Part shown: positions 1-10,000 of the stretch, one piece after another
How the letters are laid out: every line of letters starts with the position of its first letter
Numbering within the stretch: the stretch's first letter is position 1
Assembly (NCBI GenBank): GCA_029207755.1
Contig: JARCOQ010000193.1
Span: forward strand, 1-64,000
Direction: 5' to 3'
Origin: Chamaea fasciata
Taxonomy: Eukaryota; Chordata; Aves; Passeriformes; Sylviidae
Length of the DNA: 64,000 bases
Translations under genes and position numbers: made by a program
The notes under the pieces: model-generated
Database searches by the model: none
What the model was told of the DNA's origin: nothing
What the model saw: the letters and a program-made list of their open reading frames with translations, nothing else

Positions 1-106
1 AACAGGCCATCCTTTGTTCCCAACTACCTCAGCAGGGCACCCTGCTCCGGCCACCTACAATCCAGAACGGAACAGGATTTCTTCCAGATGCAAGCTGCCA
101 CAAACT

Positions 107-121
107 GGAAGCCTGGCTTCC
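107..121. other. Perfect 15-bp dyad, first example of a monomer-wide motif
   Basis: GGAAGCCTGGCTTCC is a perfect inverted repeat with 7-bp arms around one T. It occupies the same place in all monomers of the AAGCCTGG class (for example 298-312, and most of Domain II). In the other classes (GAAGACTTGCTTCC, GAAGACTAGCTTCC) 5-bp arms GGAAG/CTTCC remain around a 5-base centre. Dyad sequence is therefore kept at one site per monomer. Any structural role is inference. Confidence 0.75.
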
Positions 122-340
122 CTTGGAGGGCCAAAAGCCTCCTATAAAATGACATCAGACACCTGGGCAGCTGACTTTACTTACCCCTGGAAACTGGCCA
201 TCCTTTGTTCCCAACTCCCTCTGCCGGGCACCAGGCCTCGGCCACGTACAATCCCGAACGGAAAGGGATTTCTTCCAGATGCAAGCTGCCACAAACTGGA
301 AGCCTGGCTTCCCTTGAAGCGCCAAAGGCCTCCTACTAAC

Positions 341-531
341 TGACATCAGGCACCTGGGCAGCTGACTTTACTTACCCCTGGAAACAGGCCATCCTTTGTG
401 CCCAACTCCCTCTGCCGGGCACCTGGCTCCGTGCACCTACAATCATGAACGGAACAGGATTTCTTCCAGATGCAAGCTGCCACAAACTGGAAGACTTGCT
501 TCCCTTGGAGGGTCAAAGGCCTCCTACAAAC
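341..531 (+). repeat. Reference monomer with landmarks
   Basis: One full 191-bp monomer, used here to define phase. From its first base the landmarks are: GGCACCTGGGC at 9-19; CAGCTG (a PvuII site) at 19-24; TTTACTTACCCCTGG at 27-41; CCAACTCCCTCTGCCGGGC at about 62-80; a second GGCACCTGG at about 78-86; ACAATCATGAACGG here, where most copies have ACAATCCCGAACGG; the near-invariant block GGATTTCTTCCAGATGCAAG at about 117-136; a variable GGAAG...CTTCC segment at about 149-163; and GGCCAAAGGCCTCC at about 171-184, containing a StuI site. The most variable parts are the tract around 75-111 and the segment around 149-170. This copy is type b. Confidence 0.95.
366..386 (-). other. Adjoining acceptor-like and donor-like splice motifs on the minus strand
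   Basis: The minus strand of TTTACTTACCCCTGGAAAC reads a pyrimidine-containing TGTTTCCAG followed two bases later by GTAAGTAAAG. GTAAGT is a perfect 5' splice donor core, and CAG is an acceptor end. The pair is repeated in nearly every monomer. In type s (for example near 3,991-4,010) the donor reads CAAAG followed by GTAAGT, a full consensus match. There is no evidence here of transcription or splicing. Confidence 0.5.
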
Positions 532-2064
532 TGACATCAGGCACCTGGGCAGCTGACTTTACTTACCCCTGGAAACTGGCCATCCTTTGTGCCCAACTCC
601 CTCTGCCGGGCACCAGGCCTCGGCCACGTACAATCCCGAACGGAATAGGATTTCTTCCAGATGCAAGCTGCCACAAGCAGGAAGCCTGGCTTCCCTTGGA
701 GGGCCAAAAGCGTCCTACAAACTGACATCAGGCACCTGGGAATCTGACTTTACTTACCCCTGGAAACAGGCCATCCTTTGTGCCCAACTCCCTCTGCTGA
801 GCACCTGGCCTCGGCCACCTACAATCCGGAACTAAACAGGACTTCTTCCAGATGCAAGCTGCCACAAACTGGAAGACTTGCTTCCCTTGGAGGGCCAAAG
901 GCCTCCTACAAACTGACATCAGGCACCTGGGCAACTGACGTTACTTACCCCTGGAAACAGGCCATCATTTGTGCCCAACTCCCTCTGCCGGGCACCTGGC
1001 CTCGGCCACCAACAATCCCAAACGGAACAGGATTTCTTCCAGATGCAAGCTGCCATAAGCTGGAAGCCTAGCTTCCCTTGGCGGGCCAAAGGCCTCCTAC
1101 AAACTGACATCAGACACCAGGGCAGCCGACTTAACTTACCCCTGGAAACAGGCCATCATTTGTGCCCAACTCCCTCTGCCGGGCACCTGGCCTCGGCCAC
1201 CTACAATCCCGAACGGAACAGGATTTCTTCCAGATGCAAGCTGCCACAAACTGGAAGACAAGCTTCTTTTAGAGGGCCAAAGGCCTGCTACAAACTGACA
1301 TCAGGCACCTGGGCAGCTGACTTTACTTACCCCTGGAAAGAAGCCATCCTTTGTGCCCAACTCCCTCTGCCGGGCACCTGGCCTCAGCCACCTACAATCC
1401 CGAACGGAACAGGATTTCTTCCAGATGCAAGCTGCCACAAGCTGGAAGCCTGGCTTCCTTTGGAGAGCCAAATGCCTACTACAAACTGTCATCAGGCACC
1501 TGGGCAGCTGACTTTACTTACCCCTGGAAACAGGCTATCCTTCTTTCCCAACTACCTCAGCAGGGCACCCTGCTCCGGCCACCTACAAACCAGAACGGAA
1601 CAGGATTTCTTCCAGATGCAAGCTGCCACAAACTGGAAGCCTGGCTTCCCTTGGAGGGCCAAAAGCCTCCTATAAACTGACATCAGACACCTGGGCAGCT
1701 GACTTTACTTACCTCTGGAAACTGGCCATCTTTTGTTCCCAACTCCCTCTGCCGGGCACCAGGCCTCGGCCACGTACAATCCCGAACGGAAAGGGATTTC
1801 TTCCAGATGCAAGCTGCCACAAACTGGAAGCCTGGCTTCCCTTGAAGGGCCAAAGGCTTCCTACTAACTGACATCAGGCACCTGGGCAGCTGACTTTACT
1901 TACCCCTGGAAACAGGCCATCCTTTGTTCCCAACTCCCTCTGCCGGGCACCTGGCTCCGTGCACCTACAATCATGAACGGAACAGGATTTCTTACAGATG
2001 CAAGCTGCCACAAACTGGAAGACTTGCTTCCCTTGGAGGGCCAAAGGCCTCCTACAAACTGACA

Positions 2065-2255
2065 TCAGGCACCTGGGCAGCTGACTTTACTTACCCCTGG
2101 AAACAGGCCATCCTTTGTGCCCAACTCCCTCTGCCGGGCACCAGGCCTCGGCCACCTACAATCCCGAACGGAAGAGGATTTCTTCCAGATGCAAGCTGCC
2201 TTGAACAGGAAGACTAGCATCACTTGGGGGGCCTGAGGCCTGCAACAAACTGACA
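2065..2255 (+). repeat. Type i monomer (G-run monomer), example
   Basis: This is the most distinctive monomer type. Its right third reads GCTGCCTTGAACAGG, then GACTAGCATCACTTGG, a run of six G's (2,225-2,230) and CCTGAGGCCTGCAACAAAC, where most monomers have the CCACAAACTGG and CCTTGGAGGGCC forms. It recurs once per cycle in Domain I (near 7,792, 12,373, 18,100, 23,255, 26,118, 31,273, 34,136, 36,998). Close relatives occur in Domain II (45,777, 49,788, 51,889, 55,327, 57,428, 58,955) and the right flank (about 62,600). Confidence 0.85.
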
Positions 2256-2828
2256 TCAGGCACCTGGGCAGCTGACTTTACTTACCCCTGGAAACAGGCC
2301 ATCCTTTGTGCCCAACTCCGTCTGCCGGGCACCTGGGCTCGGCCACCTACAATCCCAAATGGAACAGGATTTCTTCCAGATGCAAGCTGCCACAAACAGG
2401 AAGCCTGGATTCCCATGGAGGAACAATTGCCACCTGCAAACTGACATCAGGCACCTGGGCAGCTGACTTTACTTACTCCTGGAAACAGGCCATCATTTGT
2501 GCCCTACGCCCTCTGCCGGGCACCAGGCCTCGGCCACATACAATCCCAAACTAAACAGGATTTCTTCCAGATGCAAGCTGCCACAAGCTGGAAGCCTGGC
2601 TTCCCTTGGAGGGCCAAAGGCCTCCTACAAACTGACATCAGGCACCTGGGCAGCTGACTTTACTTACCCCTGGAAACAGGCCATCATTTGTGCCCAACTC
2701 CCTCTGCCGGGCACCTGGCCTCGGCCACCTAGAATCCCGAATGGAACAGGATTTCTTCCAGATGCAAGCTGCCACAAACTGGAAGACTAGTTTTTCTTGG
2801 AGGGCCAAAGGCCTGCTACAAAATGACA

Positions 2829-4736
2829 TCAGGGACCTGGGCAGCTGACTTTACTTACCCCTGGAAACAGGCCATCCTTTGTGCCCAACTCCCCCTGCCG
2901 GGCACCAGGCCTCGGCCACCTACAATCCTGAACGGAACAGGATTTCTTCCAGATGCAAGCTGCCACAAGCTGGAAGCCTGGCTTCCCATGGAGGAACAAT
3001 AGCCACCTGCAAACTGACATCAGGCACCTGGGCCGCTGACTTTACTTACCCCTGGAAACAGGCCACCATTTGTGCCCAATTCCCTCTGCCGGGCACCTGG
3101 CCTCGGCCACCTACAATCCCGAACGGAACAGGATTTCTTCCAGATGCAAGCTGCCACAAACTGGTAGACTTGCTTCCCTTGGAGGGCCAAAGGCCTCCTA
3201 CAAACTGACACATGCACCTGGGCAGCTGACTTTACTTACCCCTGGAAACAGGCCATCCTTTGTGCCCAACTCCCTCTGCCGGGCACCTAGCCTCGGACAC
3301 CTACAATCCCAAACGGAACAGGATTTCTTCCAGATGCAAGCTGCCACAAGCGGGAAGCCTGGCTTCCCATGGAGGGCCAAAGGCCTCCTACAAACTGACA
3401 TCAGGCACCTGGGCAGCTGACTTTACCAACCCCTGGAAACAGGCCATCCTTTGTGCCCAACTCCCTCTGCCAGGCACCTGGCCTCGGCCACCTACAATCC
3501 CGAACGGAACAGGACTTCTTCCAGATGCAAGCTGCCACAAACTGGAAGACTTGCATCCCTTGGAGGGCCAAAGGCCTCCTACAAACTGACATCAGGCACC
3601 TGGGCAGCTGACTTTACTTACCCCTGGAAACAGGCCATCCTTTGTGCCCTACTCTCCCTGCCAGGCACCTGGCCTCGGCCACCTACAATCCCGAATGGAA
3701 CAGGATTTCTTCCAGATGCAAGCTGCCACAAACTGGAAGACTAGTTTCCCTTGAAGGGCCAAAGGCCTCCTACAAACTGACATCAGGCACCTGGGCAGCT
3801 GACTTTACTTACTCCTGGAACCAGGCCATCATTTGTGCCCAACTCCCTCTGCCGGGCTCCTGGACTCGGCCACATACAATCCCGAACGGAACAGGATTTC
3901 TTCCAGATGCAAGCTGCCACAAACTGGAAGACTAGCTTCCTTTAGAGGGCCAAAGGCCTGCTACAAACTGACATCAGGCACCTGGGCAGCTGACTTTACT
4001 TACCTTTGGAGAATCCCACCCTTTGTGCCCAACTCCCTTAGCCGGGCACCAGGCCTCGGCCACGTACAATCCCGAACGGAATAGGATTTCTTCCAGATGC
4101 AAGCTGCCACAAGCAGGAAGCCTGGCTTCCCTTGGAGGGCCAAATGCCTGCTACAAACTGACATCAGGCACCTGGGCAGCTGACTTTACTTACCCCTAGA
4201 AACAGGCCATCCTTTGTGCCCAACTCCCTCTGCCGGGCACCTGGCCTCGGCCACCTACAATCCCGAACGGTACAGCATTGCTTCCAGATGCAAGCTGCCA
4301 CAAGCAGGAAGCCTGGCTTCCCATGGAGGGCAAAAGACCTCCCAAAAACTGACATCAGGCACCTGGGAATCTGACTTTACTTACCCCTGGAAACAGGCCA
4401 TCCTTTGTGCCCAACTCCCTCTGCTGAGCACCTGGCCTCGGCCACCTACAATCCGGAACTAAACAGGACTTCTTCCAGATGCAAGCTGCCACAAACTGGA
4501 AGACTTGCTTCCCTTGGAGGGCCAAAGGCCTCCTACAAACTGACATCAGGCACCTGGGCAGCTGACGTTACTTACCCCTGGAAACAGGCAATCATTTGTG
4601 CCCAACTCCCTCTGCCGGGCACCTGGCCTCGGCCACCTACAATCCCGAACGGAACATGATTTCTTCCAGATGCAAGCTGCCACGAACTGGAAGACTAGCT
4701 TCCCTTAGAGGGCCAAAGGCCTCCTACAAACTGACA
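2829..4736 (+). repeat. Ten-monomer cassette m-n-o-p-q-r-s-t-d-u, copy 1
   Basis: 1,908 bp. It starts at the m monomer (CAATCCTGAACGG, GAGGAACAATAGCC) after a junction reading AAAATGACATCAGGGACC, and ends after u (GGAACATGATTTC). The n/o junction reads CTGACACATGCACC instead of CTGACATCAGGCACC, one base shorter. Type s (ACCTTTGGAGAATCCCACC) is 190 bp. The same cassette follows immediately and occurs again at 9,319. Confidence 0.88.
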
Positions 4737-6645
4737 TCAGGCACCTGGGCAGCTGACTTTACTTACCCCTGGAAACAGGCCATCCTTTGTGCCCAACTCC
4801 CCCTGCCGGGCACCAGGCCTCGGCCACCTACAATCCTGAACGGAACAGGATTTCTTCCAGATGCAAGCTGCCACAAGCTGGAAGCCTGGCTTCCCATGGA
4901 GGAACAATAGCCACCTGCAAACTGACATCAGGCACCTGGGCCGCTGACTTTACTTACCCCTGGAAACAGGCCACCATTTGTGCCCAATTCCCTCTGCCGG
5001 GCACCTGGCCTCGGCCACCTACAATCCCGAACGGAACAGGATTTCTTCCAGATGCAAGCTGCCACAAACTGGTAGACTTGCTTCCCTTGGAGGGCCAAAG
5101 GCCTCCTACAAACTGACACATGCACCTGGGCAGCTGACTTTACTTACCCCTGGAAACAGGCCATCCTTTGTGCCCAACTCCCTCTGCCGGGCACCTAGCC
5201 TCGGACACCTACAATCCCAAACGGAACAGGATTTCTTCCAGATGCAAGCTGCCACAAGCAGGAAGCCTGGCTTCCCATGGAGGGCCAAAGGCCTCCTACA
5301 AACTGACATCAGGCACCTGGGCAGCTGACTTTACCAACCCCTGGGAAACAGGCCATCCTTTGTGCCCAACTCCCTCTGCCAGGCACCTGGCCTCGGCCAC
5401 CTACAATCCCGAACGGAACAGGACTTCTTCCAGATGCAAGCTGCCACAAACTGGAAGACTTGCATCCCTTGGAGGGCCAAAGGCCTCCTACAAACTGACA
5501 TCAGGCACCTGGGCAGCTGACTTTACTTACCCCTGGAAACAGGCCATCCTTTGTGCCCTACTCTCCCTGCCGGGCACCTGGCCTCGGCCACCTACAATCC
5601 CGAATGGAACAGGATTTCTTCCAGATGCAAGCTGCCACAAACTGGAAGACTAGTTTCCCTTGAAGGGCCAAAGGCCTCCTACAAACTGACATCAGGCACC
5701 TGGGCAGCTGACTTTACTTACTCCTGGAACCAGGCCATCATTTGTGCCCAACTCCCTCTGCCGGGCTCCTGGACTCGGCCACATACAATCCCGAACGGAA
5801 CAGGATTTCTTCCAGATGCAAGCTGCCACAAACTGGAAGACTAGCTTCCTTTAGAGGGCCAAAGGCCTGCTACAAACTGACATCAGGCACCTGGGCAGCT
5901 GACTTTACTTACCTTTGGAGAATCCCACCCTTTGTGCCCAACTCCCTTAGCCGGGCACCAGGCCTCGGCCACGTACAATCCCGAACGGAATAGGATTTCT
6001 TCCAGATGCAAGCTGCCACAAGCAGGAAGCCTGGCTTCCCTTGGAGGGCCAAATGCCTGCTACAAACTGACATCAGGCACCTGGGCAGCTGACTTTACTT
6101 ACCCCTAGAAACAGGCCATCCTTTGTGCCCAACTCCCTCTGCCGGGCACCTGGCCTCGGCCACCTACAATCCCGAACGGTACAGCATTGCTTCCAGATGC
6201 AAGCTGCCACAAGCAGGAAGCCTGGCTTCCCATGGAGGGCAAAAGACCTCCCAAAAACTGACATCAGGCACCTGGGAATCTGACTTTACTTACCCCTGGA
6301 AACAGGCCATCCTTTGTGCCCAACTCCCTCTGCTGAGCACCTGGCCTCGGCCACCTACAATCCTGAACTAAACAGGACTTCTTCCAGATGCAAGCTGCCA
6401 CAAACTGGAAGACTTGCTTCCCTTGGAGGGCCAAAGGCCTCCTACAAACTGACATCAGGCACCTGGGCAGCTGACGTTACTTACCCCTGGAAACAGGCAA
6501 TCATTTGTGCCCAACTCCCTCTGCCGGGAACCTGGCCTCGGCCACCTACAATCCCGAACGGAACATGATTTCTTCCAGATGCAAGCGGCCACGAACTGGA
6601 AGACTAGCTTCCCTTAGAGGGCCAAAGGCCTCCTACAAACTGACA
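4737..6645 (+). repeat. Ten-monomer cassette, tandem copy 2
   Basis: 1,909 bp, following copy 1 directly and matching it monomer for monomer. Differences I noticed include CCACAAGCAGGAAG for CCACAAGCGGGAAG near 5,255, one inserted G near 5,343, CTGCCGGGC for CTGCCAGGC near 5,568, and CAATCCTGAAC for CAATCCGGAAC near 6,362. The junction into the cassette here is u-m, whereas copy 1 is entered from l. Confidence 0.87.
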
Positions 6646-7027
6646 TCAGGCACCTGGGCAACTGACGTTACTTACCCCTGGAAACAGGCCATCATTTGTG
6701 CCCAACTCCCTCTGCCGGGCACCTGGCCTCGGCCACCAACAATCCCAAACGGAACAGGATTTCTTCCAGATGCAAGCTGCCACAAGCTGGAAGCCTAGCT
6801 TCCCTTGGCGGGCCAAAGGCCTCCTACAAACTGACATCAGACACCAGGGCAGCCGACTTAACTTACCCCTGGAAACAGGCCATCATTTGTGCCCAACTCC
6901 CTCTGCCGGGCACCTGGCCTCGGCCACCTACAATCCCGAACGGAACAGGATTTCTTCCAGATGCAAGCTGCCACACACTGGAAGACTAGCTTCTTTTAGA
7001 GGGCCAAAGGCCTGCTACAAACTGACA

Positions 7028-10000
7028 TCAGGCACCTGGGCAGCTGACTTTACTTACCCCTGGAAAGAAGCCATCCTTTGTGCCCAACTCCCTCTGCCGG
7101 GCACCTGGCCTCAGCCACTTACAGTCCCGAACGGAACAGGATTTCTTCCAGATGCAAGCTGCCACAAGCTGGAAGTCTGGCTTCCCTTGGAGAGCCAAAT
7201 GCCTACTACAAACTGTCATCAGGCACCTGGGCAGCTGACTTTACTTACCCCTGGAAACAGGCTATCCTTTTTTCCCAACTACCTCAGCAGGGCACCCTGC
7301 TCCGGCCACCTACAAACCAGAACGGAACAGGATTTCTTCCAGATGCAAGCTGCCACAAACTGGAAGCCTGGCTTCCCTTGGAGGGCCAAAAGCCTCCTAT
7401 AAACTGACATCAGACACCTGGGCAGCTGACTTTACTTACCTCTGGAAACTGGCCATCCTTTGTTCCCAACTCCCTCTGCCGGGCACCAGGCCTCGGCCAC
7501 GTACAATCCCGAACGGAAAGGGATTTCTTCCAGATGCAAGCTGCCACAAACTGGAAGCCTGGCTTCCCTTGAAGGGCCAAAGGCCTCCTACTAACTGACA
7601 TCAGGCACCTGGGCAGCTGACTTTACTTACCCCTGGAAACAGGCCATCCTTTGTTCCCAACTCCCTCTGCCGGGCACCTGGCTCCGTGCACCTACAATCA
7701 TGAACGGAACAGGATTTCTTACAGATGCAAGCTGCCACAAACTGGAAGACTTGCTTCCCTTGGAGGGCCAAAGGCCTCCTACAAACTGACATCAGGCACC
7801 TGGGCAGCTGACTTTACTTACCCCTGGAAACAGGCCATCCTTTGTGCCCAACTCCCTCTGCCGGGCACCAGGCCTCGGCCACCTACAATCCCGAACGGAA
7901 CAGGATTTCTTCCAGATGCAAGCTGCCTTGAACAGGAAGACTAGCATCACTTGGGGGGCCTGAGGCCTGCAACAAACTGACATCAGGCACCTGGGCAGCT
8001 GACTTTACTTACCCCTGGAAACAGGCCATCCTTTGTGCCCAACTCCGTCTGCCGGGCACCTGGCCTCGGCCACCTACAATCCCAAATGGAACAGGATTTC
8101 TTCCAGATGCAAGCTGCCACAAACAGGAAGCCTGGATTCCCATGGAGGAACAATTGCCACCTGCAAACTGACATCAGGCACCTGGGCAGCTGACTTTACT
8201 TACTCCTGGAAACAGGCCATCATTTGTGCCCTACGCCCTCTGCCGGGCACCAGGCCTCGGCCACATACAATCCCAAACTAAACAGGATTTCTTCCAGATG
8301 CAAGCTGCCACAAGCTGGAAGCCTGGCTTCCCTTGGAGGGCCAAAGGCCTCCTACAAACTGACATCAGGCACCTGGGCAGCTGACTTTACTTACCCCTGG
8401 AAACAGGCCATCATTTGTGCCCAACTCCCTCTGCCGGGCACCTGGCCTCGGCCACCTAGAATCCCGAATGGAACAGGATTTCTTCCAGATGCAAGCTGCC
8501 ACAAACTGGAAGACTAGTTTTTCTTGGAGGGCCAAAGGCCTGCTACAAACTGACATCAGGCACCTGGGCAGCTGACTTTACTTACCTTTGGAGAAACCCA
8601 CCCTTTGTGCCCAACTCCCTTAGCCGGGCACCAGGCCTCGGCCACGTACAATCCCGAACGGAATAGGATTTCTTCCAGATGCAAGCTGCCACAAGCAGGA
8701 AGCCTGGCTTCCCTTGGAGGGCCAAAAGCCTCCTACAAACTGACATCAGGCACCTGGGCAGCTGACTTTACTTACCCCTAGAAACAGGCCATCCTTTGTG
8801 CCCAACTCCCTCTGCCGGGCACCTGGCCTCGGCCACCTACAATCCCGAACGGTACAGCATTGCTTCCAGATGCAAGCTGCCACAAGCAGGAAGCCTGGCT
8901 TCCCATGGAGGGCAAAAGACCTCCCAAAAACTGACATCAGGCACCTGGGAATCTGACTTTACTTACCCCTGGAAACAGGCCATCCTTTGTGCCCAACTCC
9001 CTCTGCTGAGCACCTGGCCTCGGCCACCTACAATCCGGAACTAAACAGGACTTCTTCCAGATGCAAGCTGCCACAAACTGGAAGACTTGCTTCCCTTGGA
9101 GGGCCAAAGGCCTCCTACAAACTGACATCAGGCACCTGGGCAGCTGACGTTACTTACCCCTGGAAACAGGCAATCATTTGTGCCCAACTCCCTCTGCCGG
9201 GCACCTGGCCTCGGCCACCTACAATCCCGAACGGAACATGATTTCTTCCAGATGCAAGCTGCCACGAACTGGAAGACTAGCTTCCCTTAGAGGGCCAAAG
9301 GCCTCCTACAAACTGACATCAGGCACCTGGGCAGCTGACTTTACTTACCCCTGGAAACAGGCCATCCTTTGTGCCCAACTCCCCCTGCCGGGCACCAGGC
9401 CTCGGCCACCTACAATCCTGAACGGAACAGGATTTCTTCCAGATGCAAGCTGCCACAAGCTGGAAGCCTGGCTTCCCATGGAGGAACAATAGCCACCTGC
9501 AAACTGACATCAGGCACCTGGGCCGCTGACTTTACTTACCCCTGGAAACAGGCCACCATTTGTGCCCAATTCCCTCTGCCGGGCACCTGGCCTCGGCCAC
9601 CTACAATCCCGAACGGAACAGGATTTCTTCCAGATGCAAGCTGCCACAAACTGGTAGACTTGCTTCCCTTGGAGGGCCAAAGGCCTCCTACAAACTGACA
9701 CATGCACCTGGGCAGCTGACTTTACTTACCCCTGGAAACAGGCCATCCTTTGTGCCCAACTCCCTCTGCCGGGCACCTAGCCTCGGACACCTACAATCCC
9801 AAACGGAACAGGATTTCTTCCAGATGCAAGCTGCCACAAGCAGGAAGCCTGGCTTCCCATGGAGGGCCAAAGGCCTCCTACAAACTGACATCAGGCACCT
9901 GGGCAGCTGACTTTACCAACCCCTGGAAACAGGCCATCCTTTGTGCCCAACTCCCTCTGCCAGGCACCTGGCCTCGGCCACCTACAATCCCGAACGGAAC

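Larger units (their letters stand above)
1..1300 (+). repeat. Truncated HOR copy: h a b s-like d e f
   Basis: The window opens inside an h monomer (CAACTACCTCAGCAGGGC near 23). It continues with a (155), b (346), an s-like monomer (537), d (728), e (919) and f (1,110). Types i to r are absent, so this copy is much shorter than the next. The monomer at 537 has an ordinary start with GGAAACTGGCC, as in a, but its right half (GAACGGAATAGG, then GCAGGAAGCC) matches type s, so it looks composite. The true left end of this HOR lies outside the window. Confidence 0.8.
1301..7027 (+). repeat. 30-mer HOR unit (5,727 bp)
   Basis: This runs from one g monomer (ending AACTGTCATC) to the next at 7,028. 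The order is g h a b i j k l, then the ten-monomer cassette m n o p q r s t d u twice, then e f. The length is 30 x 191 minus 3, explained by two short n/o junctions, two 190-bp s monomers, and one extra base in the second p monomer (CCCTGGGAAACAGG near 5,341). The second cassette copy is nearly identical to the first, so the cassette doubled recently. Confidence 0.88.

Noticed and set aside
971..1675. Long open frames (up to 234 codons) on the plus strand, also at 6,698, 11,279, 19,869, 27,887 and 40,102
   Set aside because: They cross several monomers in shifting frames because 191 is not a multiple of 3, mostly start with non-ATG codons, and overlap other open frames in the same repeat. 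They are chance by-products of a satellite poor in stop codons.
2225..2230. G-quadruplex at the G-run of type i monomers
   Set aside because: There is one run of six or seven G's; the neighbouring G's are only in pairs, so four tracts of three are not available.
5341..5345. Extra G in the second p monomer as a functional change
   Set aside because: It is a 1-bp insertion in a non-coding repeat and only shifts the array phase by one.
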